Positions 6,218-13,565 of a stretch of DNA of 41,506 bases are shown one piece after another. Made by a program: the position numbers and the translations under genes. This stretch comes from Chloroflexota bacterium (GTDB lineage: Bacteria; Chloroflexota; Chloroflexia; QHBQ01), in the NCBI GenBank assembly GCA_025355955.1, contig JANXYP010000414.1, forward strand, positions 1-41,506, in the 5' to 3' direction. Below the pieces are notes generated by a model that was given only the letters and a program-made list of their open reading frames with translations, did no database searches and was not told the DNA's origin. Positions within the stretch are counted from its first letter, which is position 1. The number at the start of each line of letters is the position of its first letter.

Positions 6218-8581
6218 CTAGCGCAAGCGCATTGCCAGCGCCGAGCAGCGGGTGGCGCTACGCTCGTTCAGGGTGGCGGTAGCAATCGCCTCGCGGCTGC
6301 CGACGAGGACGACCAGCTTGCGGGCGCGGCTAACCGCAGTGTAGAGCAGGTTGCGGGCAAGCATCCGCCGATGCTCCATCATCAGCGGCAGCACTACCAC
6401 CGGGTATTCGCTGCCCTGACTCTTGTGGATACTTATGGCGTAGGCGTGGCTCAGTTCGTCGAGTTCGGTGAAGCCGTAGGCCGCAGACCACTCGGCATCA
6501 AACAGCACGCGCACGGTTTGCTCCTCGTTGTCAATCTTTACCACGCGGCCAATGTCGCCGTTGAACACCTGCTTGTCGTAATCGTTGACCATCTGCATCA
6601 CCTTGTCACCCTCACGGAAGACGCGCTCACCGAAGCGGCGCTCGGCCTTGCCAGCGGCGGGTGGGTTGAGCAGCTCCTGCAGCTTCTGGTTGAGCGCCTC
6701 CACTCCCACCGGCCCAGCGTGCATGGGCGATAGCACCTGGATGTCCTCCAGCGAGGAGAAGCCGAAGCGGGTGGGGATGCGCTCGGCGACCAGATCGGCG
6801 ATCAGAGTGGCGGCAGCAGCGGGGTTGGTTTCGCTAAAGAGGAAGAAATCACCGTCGGGCCGATTGTCAATGCGGGGCGGCTGACCGGCGTTGATGCGGT
6901 GGGCGTTGGCGATAATCGCGCTCTGCTCCGCCTGGCGGAAGACGGTGTTTAGCCGCACGGTAGGGATAGTCTCGGCGGCGATGATGTCGCGCAGCACGCT
7001 GCCAGGGCCGACCGGCGGTAGCTGATCGGCATCGCCAACCAGGATGAGGTGGCAATCGAGTGGCACGGCGCGGAGCAGGGCGGTGGCGAGACTGAGGTCC
7101 ATCATCGAGGCTTCGTCGATCACCACCATGTCGGCATCGAGCGGATTGGCAAGGTGATACTCCGCCGCGCCGCCGGGCTTGAGTTCGAGCAAGCGGTGGA
7201 TAGTCTGGGCTGGTGCGCCAGTCGCCTCGGTCAGCCGCTTGGCGGCGCGGCCAGTGGGCGCAGCCAGGATGACGCTGCCACCTCGCGCCCGCAGCAGTTC
7301 GATAATCGCCCGCAAGGTGGTGGTCTTGCCCGTGCCGGGGCCGCCGGTCAGCACCATCACCTTGTTGGTCAGCGCGGCGCGCACCGCCTCTTGCTGCTGT
7401 TGGCTGAGGTCGAGTGCGGTGCGCTGGTTGATGTAATCCCTGGCCTTATCCCAATTGAACAGCTTGAAGCGGGCCAGCCGGTCGGCGGGCGTGTGCAGCA
7501 ACTGCTTGAGCGAATTGGCGACGAACACCTCGGCGCGGTAGAGGCTGATGGGGTAGACGACCGCCGCGCCCTCCACCTGCTCCAGCTTGACGCTATCGCC
7601 CTCCATCACTTCATCCAGCACGTAATCGAGGCGGGCGGGGGGAACGCCCAGCAGCGATTGGCCTGCGATGGTGAGTGCGGCGCGGGTGATGAACACATGG
7701 CCGCTGCCGTCGCAGTGCTGACGCAGCAGGTGGACGAGACCGGCGGCGATGCGCTCGTCGGAGTCGGGGGCGAGGCCGAGGTTGGTCGCCATTCGATCGG
7801 CAACCGCGAAATCCGCGCCGTAAATGTCCTGGGTCAGGCGGTAGGGATGCTCATTCAGGATGGCGATAGCTTCGTCGCCGTAATGCTTGTAGATACGCAG
7901 CGCCAGCGAAACGTTCACTCCCTGGGTTTGCAGGAAGCGCATCAGTTCTTTGATGGTGCGCTGCTCGCGCCAGGCTTCGGCGACGGCGCGGGCGCGGCGG
8001 GGGCCGAGGTTCGGCACCTCGTGGATACGCTCAGGGTGGTGGTCGAGGATATCCAGCACATCCTTGCCGAAGTAGCCGACGATATGCTCGGCCAGGGTCG
8101 GGCCTACCCCACGTAGCAGGCCGCTGCCCAGGTAGCGCTTCAGGCCGAGGATGGTGGCGGGGGTGGCGATGCGATAGCGCTCGACGGCCAGTTGCTTGCC
8201 GTAGCTAGGGTGTTGCACCCACTTGCCCTCAAGCTGCAGCGCCTCGCCCACGCTTACGCCAGGCAGGTAGCCAACGATAGTAAGAGGCTGACGTAGGCCG
8301 GTGACGTGCAGCTTGGCGATAGTATAGCCGTTCTCCTCGTTGCTGAAGGTGATGCGCTCCAGCGTGCCTTCGACGGTGGCCGCCGCGCCCGCTTCGCCGC
8401 CAATTACCCCCTCGGCTTCATCGTTGTCGACAACGCGGCGACGCTTCGGCTTATCATCGGGCGCAGCCGAATAGGTCGGCGCAGCGGCCAACGCAGATGG
8501 CGTATAAGCAGGCTGCTCCGCCGTGTTCTTGCGACGAGGCGGTAGCGGCTTGCGGGTGGGGTATGCAGGTCGGTAGTCCAT
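6218..8581 (-). CDS. recD2: RecD2-type 5'-3' DNA helicase
   Basis: The 787-residue product starts at ATG 8581 (MDYRPAYP); the longer open frame upstream overlaps the previous gene and looks non-coding. A disordered basic N-terminus of about 65 residues precedes the OB-like GTLERITFSNEENGYTIAKL segment and helix-hairpin-helix region (RGVGPTLAEHI, VPNLGPRRARAVAEAW). The SF1B motor follows: Walker A GGPGTGKTT (about residue 410), DEAS box (about 487), VGDADQLPPVGPGSVL, the arginine-bearing VFRQAEQSAI, and AISIHKSQGSEYP with YTAVSRARK near the end. RecD2 unwinds DNA 5'-3' without RecBC and acts in repair. It follows the BtrH-like gene by 31 bases and is the last gene of the ssb run. A heptamer array occupies its ribosome-binding region. 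Confidence 0.93.
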   Translation of the reverse strand: MDYRPAYPTRKPLPPRRKNTAEQPAYTPSALAAAPTYSAAPDDKPKRRRVVDNDEAEGVIGGEAGAAATVEGTLERITFSNEENGYTIAKLHVTGLRQPLTIVGYLPGVSVGEALQLEGKWVQHPSYGKQLAVERYRIATPATILGLKRYLGSGLLRGVGPTLAEHIVGYFGKDVLDILDHHPERIHEVPNLGPRRARAVAEAWREQRTIKELMRFLQTQGVNVSLALRIYKHYGDEAIAILNEHPYRLTQDIYGADFAVADRMATNLGLAPDSDERIAAGLVHLLRQHCDGSGHVFITRAALTIAGQSLLGVPPARLDYVLDEVMEGDSVKLEQVEGAAVVYPISLYRAEVFVANSLKQLLHTPADRLARFKLFNWDKARDYINQRTALDLSQQQQEAVRAALTNKVMVLTGGPGTGKTTTLRAIIELLRARGGSVILAAPTGRAAKRLTEATGAPAQTIHRLLELKPGGAAEYHLANPLDADMVVIDEASMMDLSLATALLRAVPLDCHLILVGDADQLPPVGPGSVLRDIIAAETIPTVRLNTVFRQAEQSAIIANAHRINAGQPPRIDNRPDGDFFLFSETNPAAAATLIADLVAERIPTRFGFSSLEDIQVLSPMHAGPVGVEALNQKLQELLNPPAAGKAERRFGERVFREGDKVMQMVNDYDKQVFNGDIGRVVKIDNEEQTVRVLFDAEWSAAYGFTELDELSHAYAISIHKSQGSEYPVVVLPLMMEHRRMLARNLLYTAVSRARKLVVLVGSREAIATATLNERSATRCSALAMRLR

Positions 8582-8584
8582 AGC

Positions 8585-8604
8585 TTTGAGTTTTGAGTTT
8601 TGGG
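8585..8604. repeat. Heptamer repeat between btrH-like gene and recD2
   Basis: TTTGAG, TTTTGAG and TTTTGGG in tandem (plus strand) fill most of the 31-base gap just before the recD2 ATG. On the coding strand this reads CAAAACT repeats without stop codons and leaves no obvious Shine-Dalgarno sequence. Confidence 0.7.
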
Positions 8605-8612
8605 TGACCGAT

Positions 8613-9827
8613 TCAAGCAATTGCCTGTTGCAGGGCAGTGATTGCTGCAGTTTCCGCTTCGTGGATACGCAGCACGCTCTGATGTAGGTCGCCAAGCAGG
8701 GTGGTAACGTCGCTGCCACTGAGCGGGAAGTTGGCGGCCACTTCCGATTTGAGCGCGGCCAACCTTGCTTCGACCTGCTGCATCTGCGGCACGGCGGCCA
8801 TGCCCTGCGCGGCAAATATACTACTCTTGCGCCTCAGCAACTCCTTCGTTTCCCTGAAGGTGGCAATCGCATTGGGCAGGGCGGCATCAGCGAGTGCGCT
8901 CCACATGATGCCAAGCTCACGATACTGCGCCGCCACTTCGCGCAAGGCGGGTTTGCTGATAATATTGCTGGCTTCATCCAGAAAGTCGGCATACATGGGA
9001 CGAAAGGCGCTGCCGGGAGTGTCGAAGGTTTCGATGTATTTGAACACCCAGGCCAGGACATTGTATAGACCTTCGCTGGTCCGCAGCACAGTAGGCCAGC
9101 CCTTCTTGTCCTTACGGTTGGTAATCATATCGGCCCACTTTGCCAGCGCGTTCAGGCCAAAGTTGCCGCTGAAATTGCCCATCGCAGGTGCGAGCATCGC
9201 CTGAGCGCAGGCGTGAATACCATCACTAATCGCGGCGGATAGGTCGGCAACCTTGCTGCCGAGGTCAATGGTCATCATACGGTGCTTCTGCGAGGTGATT
9301 GCGGCGCGGGCGGCGGCCAATTCACTTATCCTCACAGTGAGCGGAGTCGCCGCCTTGTCGCCAATGTAAGCAAGGTCAGCTTGTTCGTCCAGCCCATAAA
9401 CAACGATTGTATGCTCCATATACTTGATCAGCGTGGGTGGGAATCCCTGATAGAGCAGGCTGGCGCGGTCAATCGATAGGATTGCGGGCTGGCCTTGCTC
9501 CAATGCAGCCTTCAGGCTGCTGGCGGCACCCTTGCCACCCGCCGTCTGCTTCACTGCTACGCTCAAGCCTAGCCGCCGTGTGATGCCTTGCAGAAACTCG
9601 CCGCTGCCGGTGTGGTAGCGGGTGCCGATGTAAATGCTGGGTGTGCTGCCAAACTCGAACAAGATATAAGCCGCGCCAATCCCACCGCCGATGCCGAGTA
9701 GCAGCGCCTCGCTGAAAGGCTGGCCGCTTTGCGGGTTCATCGCCCCCATATGGGTCAGCACGTTACGCAGCGCCGCTGTTTCGCTGTACTTGCCGCCGAA
9801 CTGCTGATATGCCAGAGTCATCATCAT
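8613..9827 (-). CDS. BtrH N-terminal / DUF4872 domain protein
   Basis: Three consecutive ATG codons (9827, 9824, 9821) follow GGAGGCGA; spacing favours the second or third, giving about 402-404 residues. The N-terminal half resembles the BtrH fold (ALRNVLTHMG, LLGIGGGIGAAYILFEFG, IYIGTRYHTG, EQGQPAILSIDR, EHTIVVYGLD), related to papain-like transglutaminases; BtrH transfers an acyl group from a carrier protein in butirosin synthesis. The C-terminal half (about 200-404) is helical and matches the usual DUF4872 partner. The family Cys position is not clear by eye; the N-terminal region here has QSGQPFSEALLLG. No biosynthetic genes lie nearby; it sits between ssb and recD2. A DNA-related role is conjecture. 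Confidence 0.75.
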   Translation of the reverse strand: MMMTLAYQQFGGKYSETAALRNVLTHMGAMNPQSGQPFSEALLLGIGGGIGAAYILFEFGSTPSIYIGTRYHTGSGEFLQGITRRLGLSVAVKQTAGGKGAASSLKAALEQGQPAILSIDRASLLYQGFPPTLIKYMEHTIVVYGLDEQADLAYIGDKAATPLTVRISELAAARAAITSQKHRMMTIDLGSKVADLSAAISDGIHACAQAMLAPAMGNFSGNFGLNALAKWADMITNRKDKKGWPTVLRTSEGLYNVLAWVFKYIETFDTPGSAFRPMYADFLDEASNIISKPALREVAAQYRELGIMWSALADAALPNAIATFRETKELLRRKSSIFAAQGMAAVPQMQQVEARLAALKSEVAANFPLSGSDVTTLLGDLHQSVLRIHEAETAAITALQQAIA

Positions 9828-9903
9828 TCGCCTCCGCTCTAAGGTTTGCGGTTTGCGTTGGGTTATCGGGGCTAGCAGGGTCTTATCTCACCCTCACCCC
9901 CAC

Positions 9904-9928
9904 CCCCTCTCCCATTTCGGGAGAGGGG
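9904..9928. repeat. Perfect GC-rich palindrome between ssb and btrH-like gene
   Basis: A 10-bp perfect stem (CCCCTCTCCC with GGGAGAGGGG) has a 5-base loop. It lacks a T-run on the minus strand, so it is more likely a repetitive palindrome or attenuator-type hairpin than a strong terminator. Confidence 0.55.
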
Positions 9929-9964
9929 AGCGAGTGCAGGGCTGCTAAGGCTTTGAGGCTACTG

Positions 9965-9985
9965 GTGCCTCGTGCCTCATACCTC
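9965..9985. repeat. Heptamer repeat overlapping the ssb stop
   Basis: GTGCCTC, GTGCCTC and ATACCTC are in tandem on the plus strand. On the coding strand this is GAGGCAC-type units beginning within the ssb TGA (9984-9986). Related arrays follow the stops at 13566 and 15547. Confidence 0.65.
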
Positions 9986-10454
9986 AGAACGGCAGCTCTT
10001 CGGCTTCGAGTTCGGGTTCCTCGGCGCGGGCATGGCGACCATTGCTGGTGCCGTTGCCGCTGCCGTTAGTGCGGGCAGGGGCGGCCTCGCGGCTGCCGCT
10101 TGCGTCATCGGCGTGGGGCTTGCTGTCGAGCATAATCATCTGGCTGGCAACGATCTCGGTGGTGTAGCGCTTCTGCCCTTGCTGATCGTCCCATGTACGG
10201 GTCTGCAGGCGGCCTTCGATGTACACCTGGCTGCCCTTCTGCAGATACTCGTTGGCCGTCTCGGCCAGCTTCTCCCACAGCACGATGCGATGCCAGTCGG
10301 TATCCTCGTGGCTCTCCTGCCCGTTCTGACCGGGGATGAAGCGGTTGGTGGCAAGGTTGAAGGTGACGACGGCGGTGCCAGCGCTAGTATAGCGCATCTC
10401 TGGCGTTGCGCCGAGGCGGCCAATCAGCTGGACCTTGTTCAGTGTGCGACTCAT
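9984..10454 (-). CDS. ssb: Single-stranded DNA-binding protein
   Basis: The 156-residue product starts at ATG 10454 with AAAGGA upstream. The N-terminal OB fold (residues 1-110) is typical: [65 protein letters not shown]. The Gly/Asn-rich tail of about 35 residues ends in the acidic tip EAEELPF, the usual docking site for repair proteins including helicases. SSB coats ssDNA as a tetramer. Its neighbours are an unknown protein with a similar tail upstream and recD2 two genes downstream; SSB-RecD2 cooperation would fit this layout (inference). Confidence 0.96.
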   Translation of the reverse strand: MSRTLNKVQLIGRLGATPEMRYTSAGTAVVTFNLATNRFIPGQNGQESHEDTDWHRIVLWEKLAETANEYLQKGSQVYIEGRLQTRTWDDQQGQKRYTTEIVASQMIMLDSKPHADDASGSREAAPARTNGSGNGTSNGRHARAEEPELEAEELPF

Positions 10455-10537
10455 GGGTATACTCGTCCTTTCATGTTCTGGTTAGCTCTTGGTTAGAGGG
10501 TTTGGGTTCAGGTTTACGGTTTCAAGTTCGGCGTTAG

Positions 10538-10549
10538 CAACAAAAGTTC
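10538..10549 (-). promoter_or_regulatory. Weak second SOS-like half-palindrome upstream of ssb
   Basis: On the minus strand GAAC-TTTT-GTTG differs by one base from the GAAC-N4-GTTC pattern seen at 11893-11908. It lies about 85 bases before the ssb start. Alone this is weak evidence. Confidence 0.2.
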
Positions 10550-10562
10550 TGCGGGAGCAGGG

Positions 10563-10600
10563 GATTGTAGATTGTAGATTGTAGATTGTAGATTGTAGAT
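10563..10600. repeat. Heptamer repeat (GATTGTA)5 upstream of ssb
   Basis: Five exact GATTGTA units lie in the 206-base gap between the unknown gene and ssb. On the coding strand the array reads CTACAAT, containing five TACAAT hexamers that resemble a -10 box. The same heptamer occurs nine times at 28581-28643. Confidence 0.9.
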
Positions 10601-10660
10601 TATGATACTAGAGCAGGGTTGCCCGAATCTACAAGCTAGAATCCTTAAATCTGCAATTGG

Positions 10661-11542
10661 CTAGCGTGACGCGCTGCGACGGGGCGCGGCTTCGCGGGCA
10701 GGTAGACTGGTCGACCCTTCGACAGCGGCGGGCGCGGACTGAGCGCGACGCATGGGCGTGATGTTGCTGGGTATGTCTACCTCCTCGGCCACTGCCTGTG
10801 GTGCAGGGGTGGGGCGGACATAGCCGCTGCCGTTGCCGTTGCCGCTAGCGACGGGGCGGGCATAGCCATTGCCGTTGCTGGTTGCGCCATTCGGCGGGCG
10901 GGCGGGCCGCTCATCCTCGTCGGCGGTGGGGTGCAGCTGCACGGCAGGCACGGGTGGGCCAATCTGGGCGTCGCGGCGAGCGAAGCGCTCTTCCAGTTCG
11001 CGCACCTTCTCAGCCACCACGCTGCGGAAGTGGATCAGCTCGTAGTTACGCACATAGTCGGCGGCGACGAGCAGCACTTTCATCAGGTCGGCTTCGGGCA
11101 TCCGCATCTGCACGCGGGCAGTCGGTTCGCCAGCGGGGGTTACTGCGCCGGTGGCAGTCTTCTGGCCGGGGCCGTTCTGGATGGTCAAGCGGTAGGGATA
11201 GCGGGCAAACTTGCCATCGCCATCGTCCCACTCGATGGTTACGGTGCGGCTCTCCAACTGGCCGTCGGCCTTCTCGCTGCCGCCAAAGCGCTCGAAGCGG
11301 TTGTTGGCGACGGCGGCGAACAGGCGGTTCAACACCAGATGGGCAAGTAGCTTGAGGTCGTCGGCATCGAGCCACGCGGCGGCAATGCCGGTCTGCTTGC
11401 CGGAATCCTTATCGTAGCCCGCCAGTTCGACCTTGACCTTGCTGATGCGTAGCGCATCGTAGAGGTTGAGGAAGTTCTTGTTGGTGGCGTAAACGTAAAT
11501 CTCCGGGGATACCTGTTTGGGGCGGTTAAGTTCTGTTACCAT
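10661..11542 (-). CDS. Unknown protein encoded before ssb, with disordered C-terminus
   Basis: I do not recognise this 293-residue product. It starts at ATG 11542 with AAGGAGAACT upstream. Residues 1-190 look globular, with mixed strands and helices (SPEIYVYATNKNFLNLYDAL, AAWLDADDLKLLAHLVLNRL, VTIEWDDGDG, a long helix RSVVAEKVRELEERFARRD). From about 195 it is Pro/Gly/Asn-rich, with the motif GNGYARP/GSGYVRP repeated, and ends in a basic RRSASR. The tail composition resembles that of the neighbouring SSB. It lies 47 bases after the SWIM gene and before ssb, so a role in ssDNA metabolism is a fair guess only. Confidence 0.6.
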   Translation of the reverse strand: MVTELNRPKQVSPEIYVYATNKNFLNLYDALRISKVKVELAGYDKDSGKQTGIAAAWLDADDLKLLAHLVLNRLFAAVANNRFERFGGSEKADGQLESRTVTIEWDDGDGKFARYPYRLTIQNGPGQKTATGAVTPAGEPTARVQMRMPEADLMKVLLVAADYVRNYELIHFRSVVAEKVRELEERFARRDAQIGPPVPAVQLHPTADEDERPARPPNGATSNGNGYARPVASGNGNGSGYVRPTPAPQAVAEEVDIPSNITPMRRAQSAPAAVEGSTSLPAREAAPRRSASR

Positions 11543-11589
11543 CTCATAGTTCTCCTTAGTTCTCGGTTCGGCTAGGGCGGCCCATTAGC

Positions 11590-11868
11590 TCAAGCGGCGA
11601 GGAAGCCGCAGTCGCGCAGGGCCGCAATATGCGGGCAGGCTGCTCCCTTGCCTGGCCGCTGGTGTGCTACCCACAGGCGATAGGTGTCGCAATCGCAGAC
11701 TGGCTGGGCCGCCTGCAATGTCACCCGATGCGTATCCTCCGCCGCCCGCTGCACCTGATAGATGCCAGCGTGACCCTGGATGCGGGTCCACAACGCTTCG
11801 TTATCGCGGCGTTGGCGGTTGTAGGTCAGGGCCACCGTGGGGGTGGGTTGCTTGCTGCGCTTTGCCAT
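11590..11868 (-). CDS. Small SWIM-type zinc finger protein
   Basis: The start is ATG 11868 (MAKRSKQPTPTV) with GGAGGAG upstream; the open frame continues to 12024 but would start before the promoter. The product is 92 residues. A basic N-terminus is followed by three strands and then CDCDTY...GAACPHIAAL, the CxCx(n)CxH pattern of SWIM zinc fingers, found in SWI2/SNF2, MuDR and RecQ-linked proteins and thought to bind DNA or protein. It is the first gene after a strong promoter with an SOS-like palindrome and heads the run to ssb and recD2. A free-standing 92-residue SWIM domain is unusually small. Confidence 0.7.
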   Translation of the reverse strand: MAKRSKQPTPTVALTYNRQRRDNEALWTRIQGHAGIYQVQRAAEDTHRVTLQAAQPVCDCDTYRLWVAHQRPGKGAACPHIAALRDCGFLAA

Positions 11869-11892
11869 CGGCTTGCTCCTCCTTGCCTGTTG

Positions 11893-11908
11893 TAGAACCT
11901 TTGTTCTA
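11893..11908. promoter_or_regulatory. SOS-box-like palindrome at the transcription start
   Basis: The perfect palindrome TAGAAC-CTTT-GTTCTA fits the GAAC-N4-GTTC form of Bacillus/actinobacterial LexA boxes. It covers the predicted start site of the SWIM-ssb-recD2 run, a position suited to repression. A LexA link is inferred; the LexA sequence preference of this organism is not known. Confidence 0.5.
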
Positions 11909-11913
11909 AGGCT

Positions 11914-11942
11914 ATTGTAGCACAATTGTTCTGTTCTGTCAA
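11914..11942 (-). promoter_or_regulatory. Strong sigma-70 promoter of the SWIM-ssb-recD2 run
   Basis: On the minus strand TTGACA (11937-11942) and TACAAT (11914-11919) are 17 bp apart, the best promoter match in the window. The start near 11907 gives a leader of about 40 bases. Confidence 0.8.
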
Positions 11943-12042
11943 GGGTTTTGCGGAAAATTGGGCGGATTATTATTACAGCCACAGTTGGCAGGAAAGGTGA
12001 AGTAGCTACGATTGGCCTGGACACTGGGCGGCAGGGCGTATC

Positions 12043-12295
12043 CGATTCGCCCCATAAGCATCAAGTTAAGAAAGTAGGGGATGAGCTTGGGGGGTCTGGG
12101 GGTTCCAGCCCCCAGCGGCTCAAGCGTATCAATGCCCATCGTATGCCACCCGCTGGCGGTGCGGCAAACCCGCAGCATTGAAGCCTGGTAGCATCTGTGG
12201 GCTGCACCCCCAGAGAGCCAGCACCATTAGGCACAAATCAGCATGATGTGGGCGGCTGTTTCCTTAGCTTGATGTCTATGGGCGTATGCGATTCG
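12043..12295. mobile_element. Possible MITE or IS relic with imperfect 25-bp inverted ends
   Basis: The left end (around 12048-12074, CGCCCCATAAGCATCAAG) matches the reverse complement of the right end (around 12258-12284, CGCCCATAGACATCAAGC) with few mismatches and one gap. Inside is a 7-bp hairpin, CTGGGGG with CCCCCAG at 12096-12115. There is no coding capacity. The rest of 12025-12511 holds core palindromes near 12380-12410 and 12450-12475 and a heptamer array, but no gene that I can support. Confidence 0.4.
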
Positions 12296-12449
12296 TCCCT
12301 ACCCCAATCCGACGCTAATATGCCAACTGAGGCTGTAATTATAGGCTCTTATACAATTTGCTTGGTGTCGCAAACAAAAAATGGATGGGCGCGATAAATC
12401 TGCGCGCCTACGGATAATCCACTCTCTACCCCGCGAAATGGCATAAGAT

Positions 12450-12475
12450 AGGGGCGCACCGTAAGGCACGCCCCC
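12450..12475 (-). terminator. Core-type hairpin downstream of the short SLH gene
   Basis: On the minus strand GGGGCGTGCC pairs with GGTGCGCCCC (two wobbles) around TTAC. It lies directly after the heptamer array that follows the SLH gene stop. The T-run is poor (TATC), so it is either a weak terminator or a processing barrier. Confidence 0.45.
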
Positions 12476-12476
12476 T

Positions 12477-12511
12477 TTCAACCTTCAACCTTCGACTTTC
12501 AGCTTTCAACT
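12477..12511. repeat. Heptamer repeat after the stop of the short SLH gene
   Basis: On the coding strand five successive heptamers (AGTTGAA, AGCTGAA, AGTCGAA, GGTTGAA, GGTTGAA) begin at the TGA stop. Four of the five contain TGA. Confidence 0.85.
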
Positions 12512-13486
12512 TCAGGGCGTAATCACACCCTTGTAGACGATCTGGGCCATCTCGTCGCGGCGGATGTTGTTGTTAGGGTGGAAGGTGTGGTCAGGGTAGC
12601 CGTTGACTACGCCCTTGTGAGCGGCAGTCTCGATGCTGACATAGAAGACGTTGCTGGTCGGCACATCGGTGAAGGTTGGCCCGCTGGTCGGGGTATACAG
12701 CGGGTAGTGCGCCGCATTGACCACCAGCTTGGTGAGCTGCCCACGGGTAATTGGGCGGTTGGGCAGGTAGCAGGGTGGGGTAATGCCCGCCGCAATGCAA
12801 CTGGCGGTGTCGAAGCCGCTAAGTACGCCGTAATGGAAGCCAGTTTCGATGTAGAGGTAAGCGAAGTAACTGGTTGGCACGTCGGTGAAGTCATGCTGCC
12901 CGCCGAAGGGGGTGTAGAACTGCAGGCCGAACCCGAGTACCACCACTTTGGCAAACTGGCCGCGAGTAGAGGTGCCTGCCGGTGAGTAATGGCTGGTATC
13001 GGTGCCGTTGACCACCCCACGACAATTCAGGTAGTGGATGGCAACGTAGAAGATGTTGCCAGTGACATCCACGAACGGGTTGGGGCAGTCTGTCGGCGTT
13101 ACCGTCGGCACGATCGGGGTGCTGGTCGAGCGCGGCGTGCCAGTCGAGGCCGGGGTATAGGTGGCAATCGGCGTGAAGGTCGGGCGTGGAGTGTTGGTGG
13201 GGCCGCCGGGCGTGTTGGTTGGCTGTGGCGGGGTGAAGTCCTGCTGGTAGCCAGCGGCGAAGGCGTAACTTTGGCTAGCAGTATTGCCTGTAGCGCCCTG
13301 GCCCACAGTGAGGCTGCTGAAGCGGTAGCTGGTGGAGTGGACCCCCTCCCCGCCGCCCGCGCCGATCTGGAACCAGTTGAGCGCATAGTTGGCGCTGCTA
13401 GCCGCAATGGTGGCGACCACGATGAGCAGGGCAACGGCGATCCGCAACCGGCTGGAGAGGCAGGATTGCTTGCGTGTGGTTTTCAC
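12512..13486 (-). CDS. Short secreted SLH-domain protein
   Basis: The start is GTG 13486, seven bases after AAAGGA. The product has 324 residues: a signal peptide (basic start, then IAVALLIVVATIAASSA), a short beta-rich region (STSYRFSSLTVGQGATG, SYAFAAGYQQDF) like a secretion or protease-associated strand repeat, a Thr/Pro linker (residues about 87-130), and three SLH repeats starting PNPFVDVTGNIFYVAIHYLN and ending IRRDEMAQIVYKGVITP. Conserved cysteine pairs (NCRGVV, ASC...PPCYLP) occur in the SLH block. It should be anchored in the outer cell-wall layer. It is last in the minus-strand surface cluster. Confidence 0.85.
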   Translation of the reverse strand: MKTTRKQSCLSSRLRIAVALLIVVATIAASSANYALNWFQIGAGGGEGVHSTSYRFSSLTVGQGATGNTASQSYAFAAGYQQDFTPPQPTNTPGGPTNTPRPTFTPIATYTPASTGTPRSTSTPIVPTVTPTDCPNPFVDVTGNIFYVAIHYLNCRGVVNGTDTSHYSPAGTSTRGQFAKVVVLGFGLQFYTPFGGQHDFTDVPTSYFAYLYIETGFHYGVLSGFDTASCIAAGITPPCYLPNRPITRGQLTKLVVNAAHYPLYTPTSGPTFTDVPTSNVFYVSIETAAHKGVVNGYPDHTFHPNNNIRRDEMAQIVYKGVITP

Positions 13487-13536
13487 GGTGATTTCCTTTC
13501 AGGATAGGTAGAAGACAGAATGGATGCAATTCCCCA

Positions 13537-13565
13537 CTCATGCCTCATGCCTCGTGCCTCGTGCC
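13537..13565. repeat. Heptamer repeat after the stop of the repeat protein gene
   Basis: CTCATGC, CTCATGC, CTCGTGC and CTCGTGC are in tandem on the plus strand; on the coding strand they are GCATGAG-type units right after the TGA of the gene ending at 13566. The CATGAG units carry TGA. Confidence 0.85.

Noticed and set aside
6158-8116. Plus-strand ORFs opposite recD2, including a 355-residue frame
   Set aside because: They are the antisense of a clear helicase gene in GC-rich DNA, with compositions typical of shadow frames.
10563-10600. Heptamer arrays as a CRISPR array
   Set aside because: Units are 7 bp with no spacers and no cas genes nearby.
12096-12115. 7-bp CTGGGGG/CCCCCAG hairpin as a terminator
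   Set aside because: No gene ends nearby and there is no T-run; it is probably internal to a repeat element.
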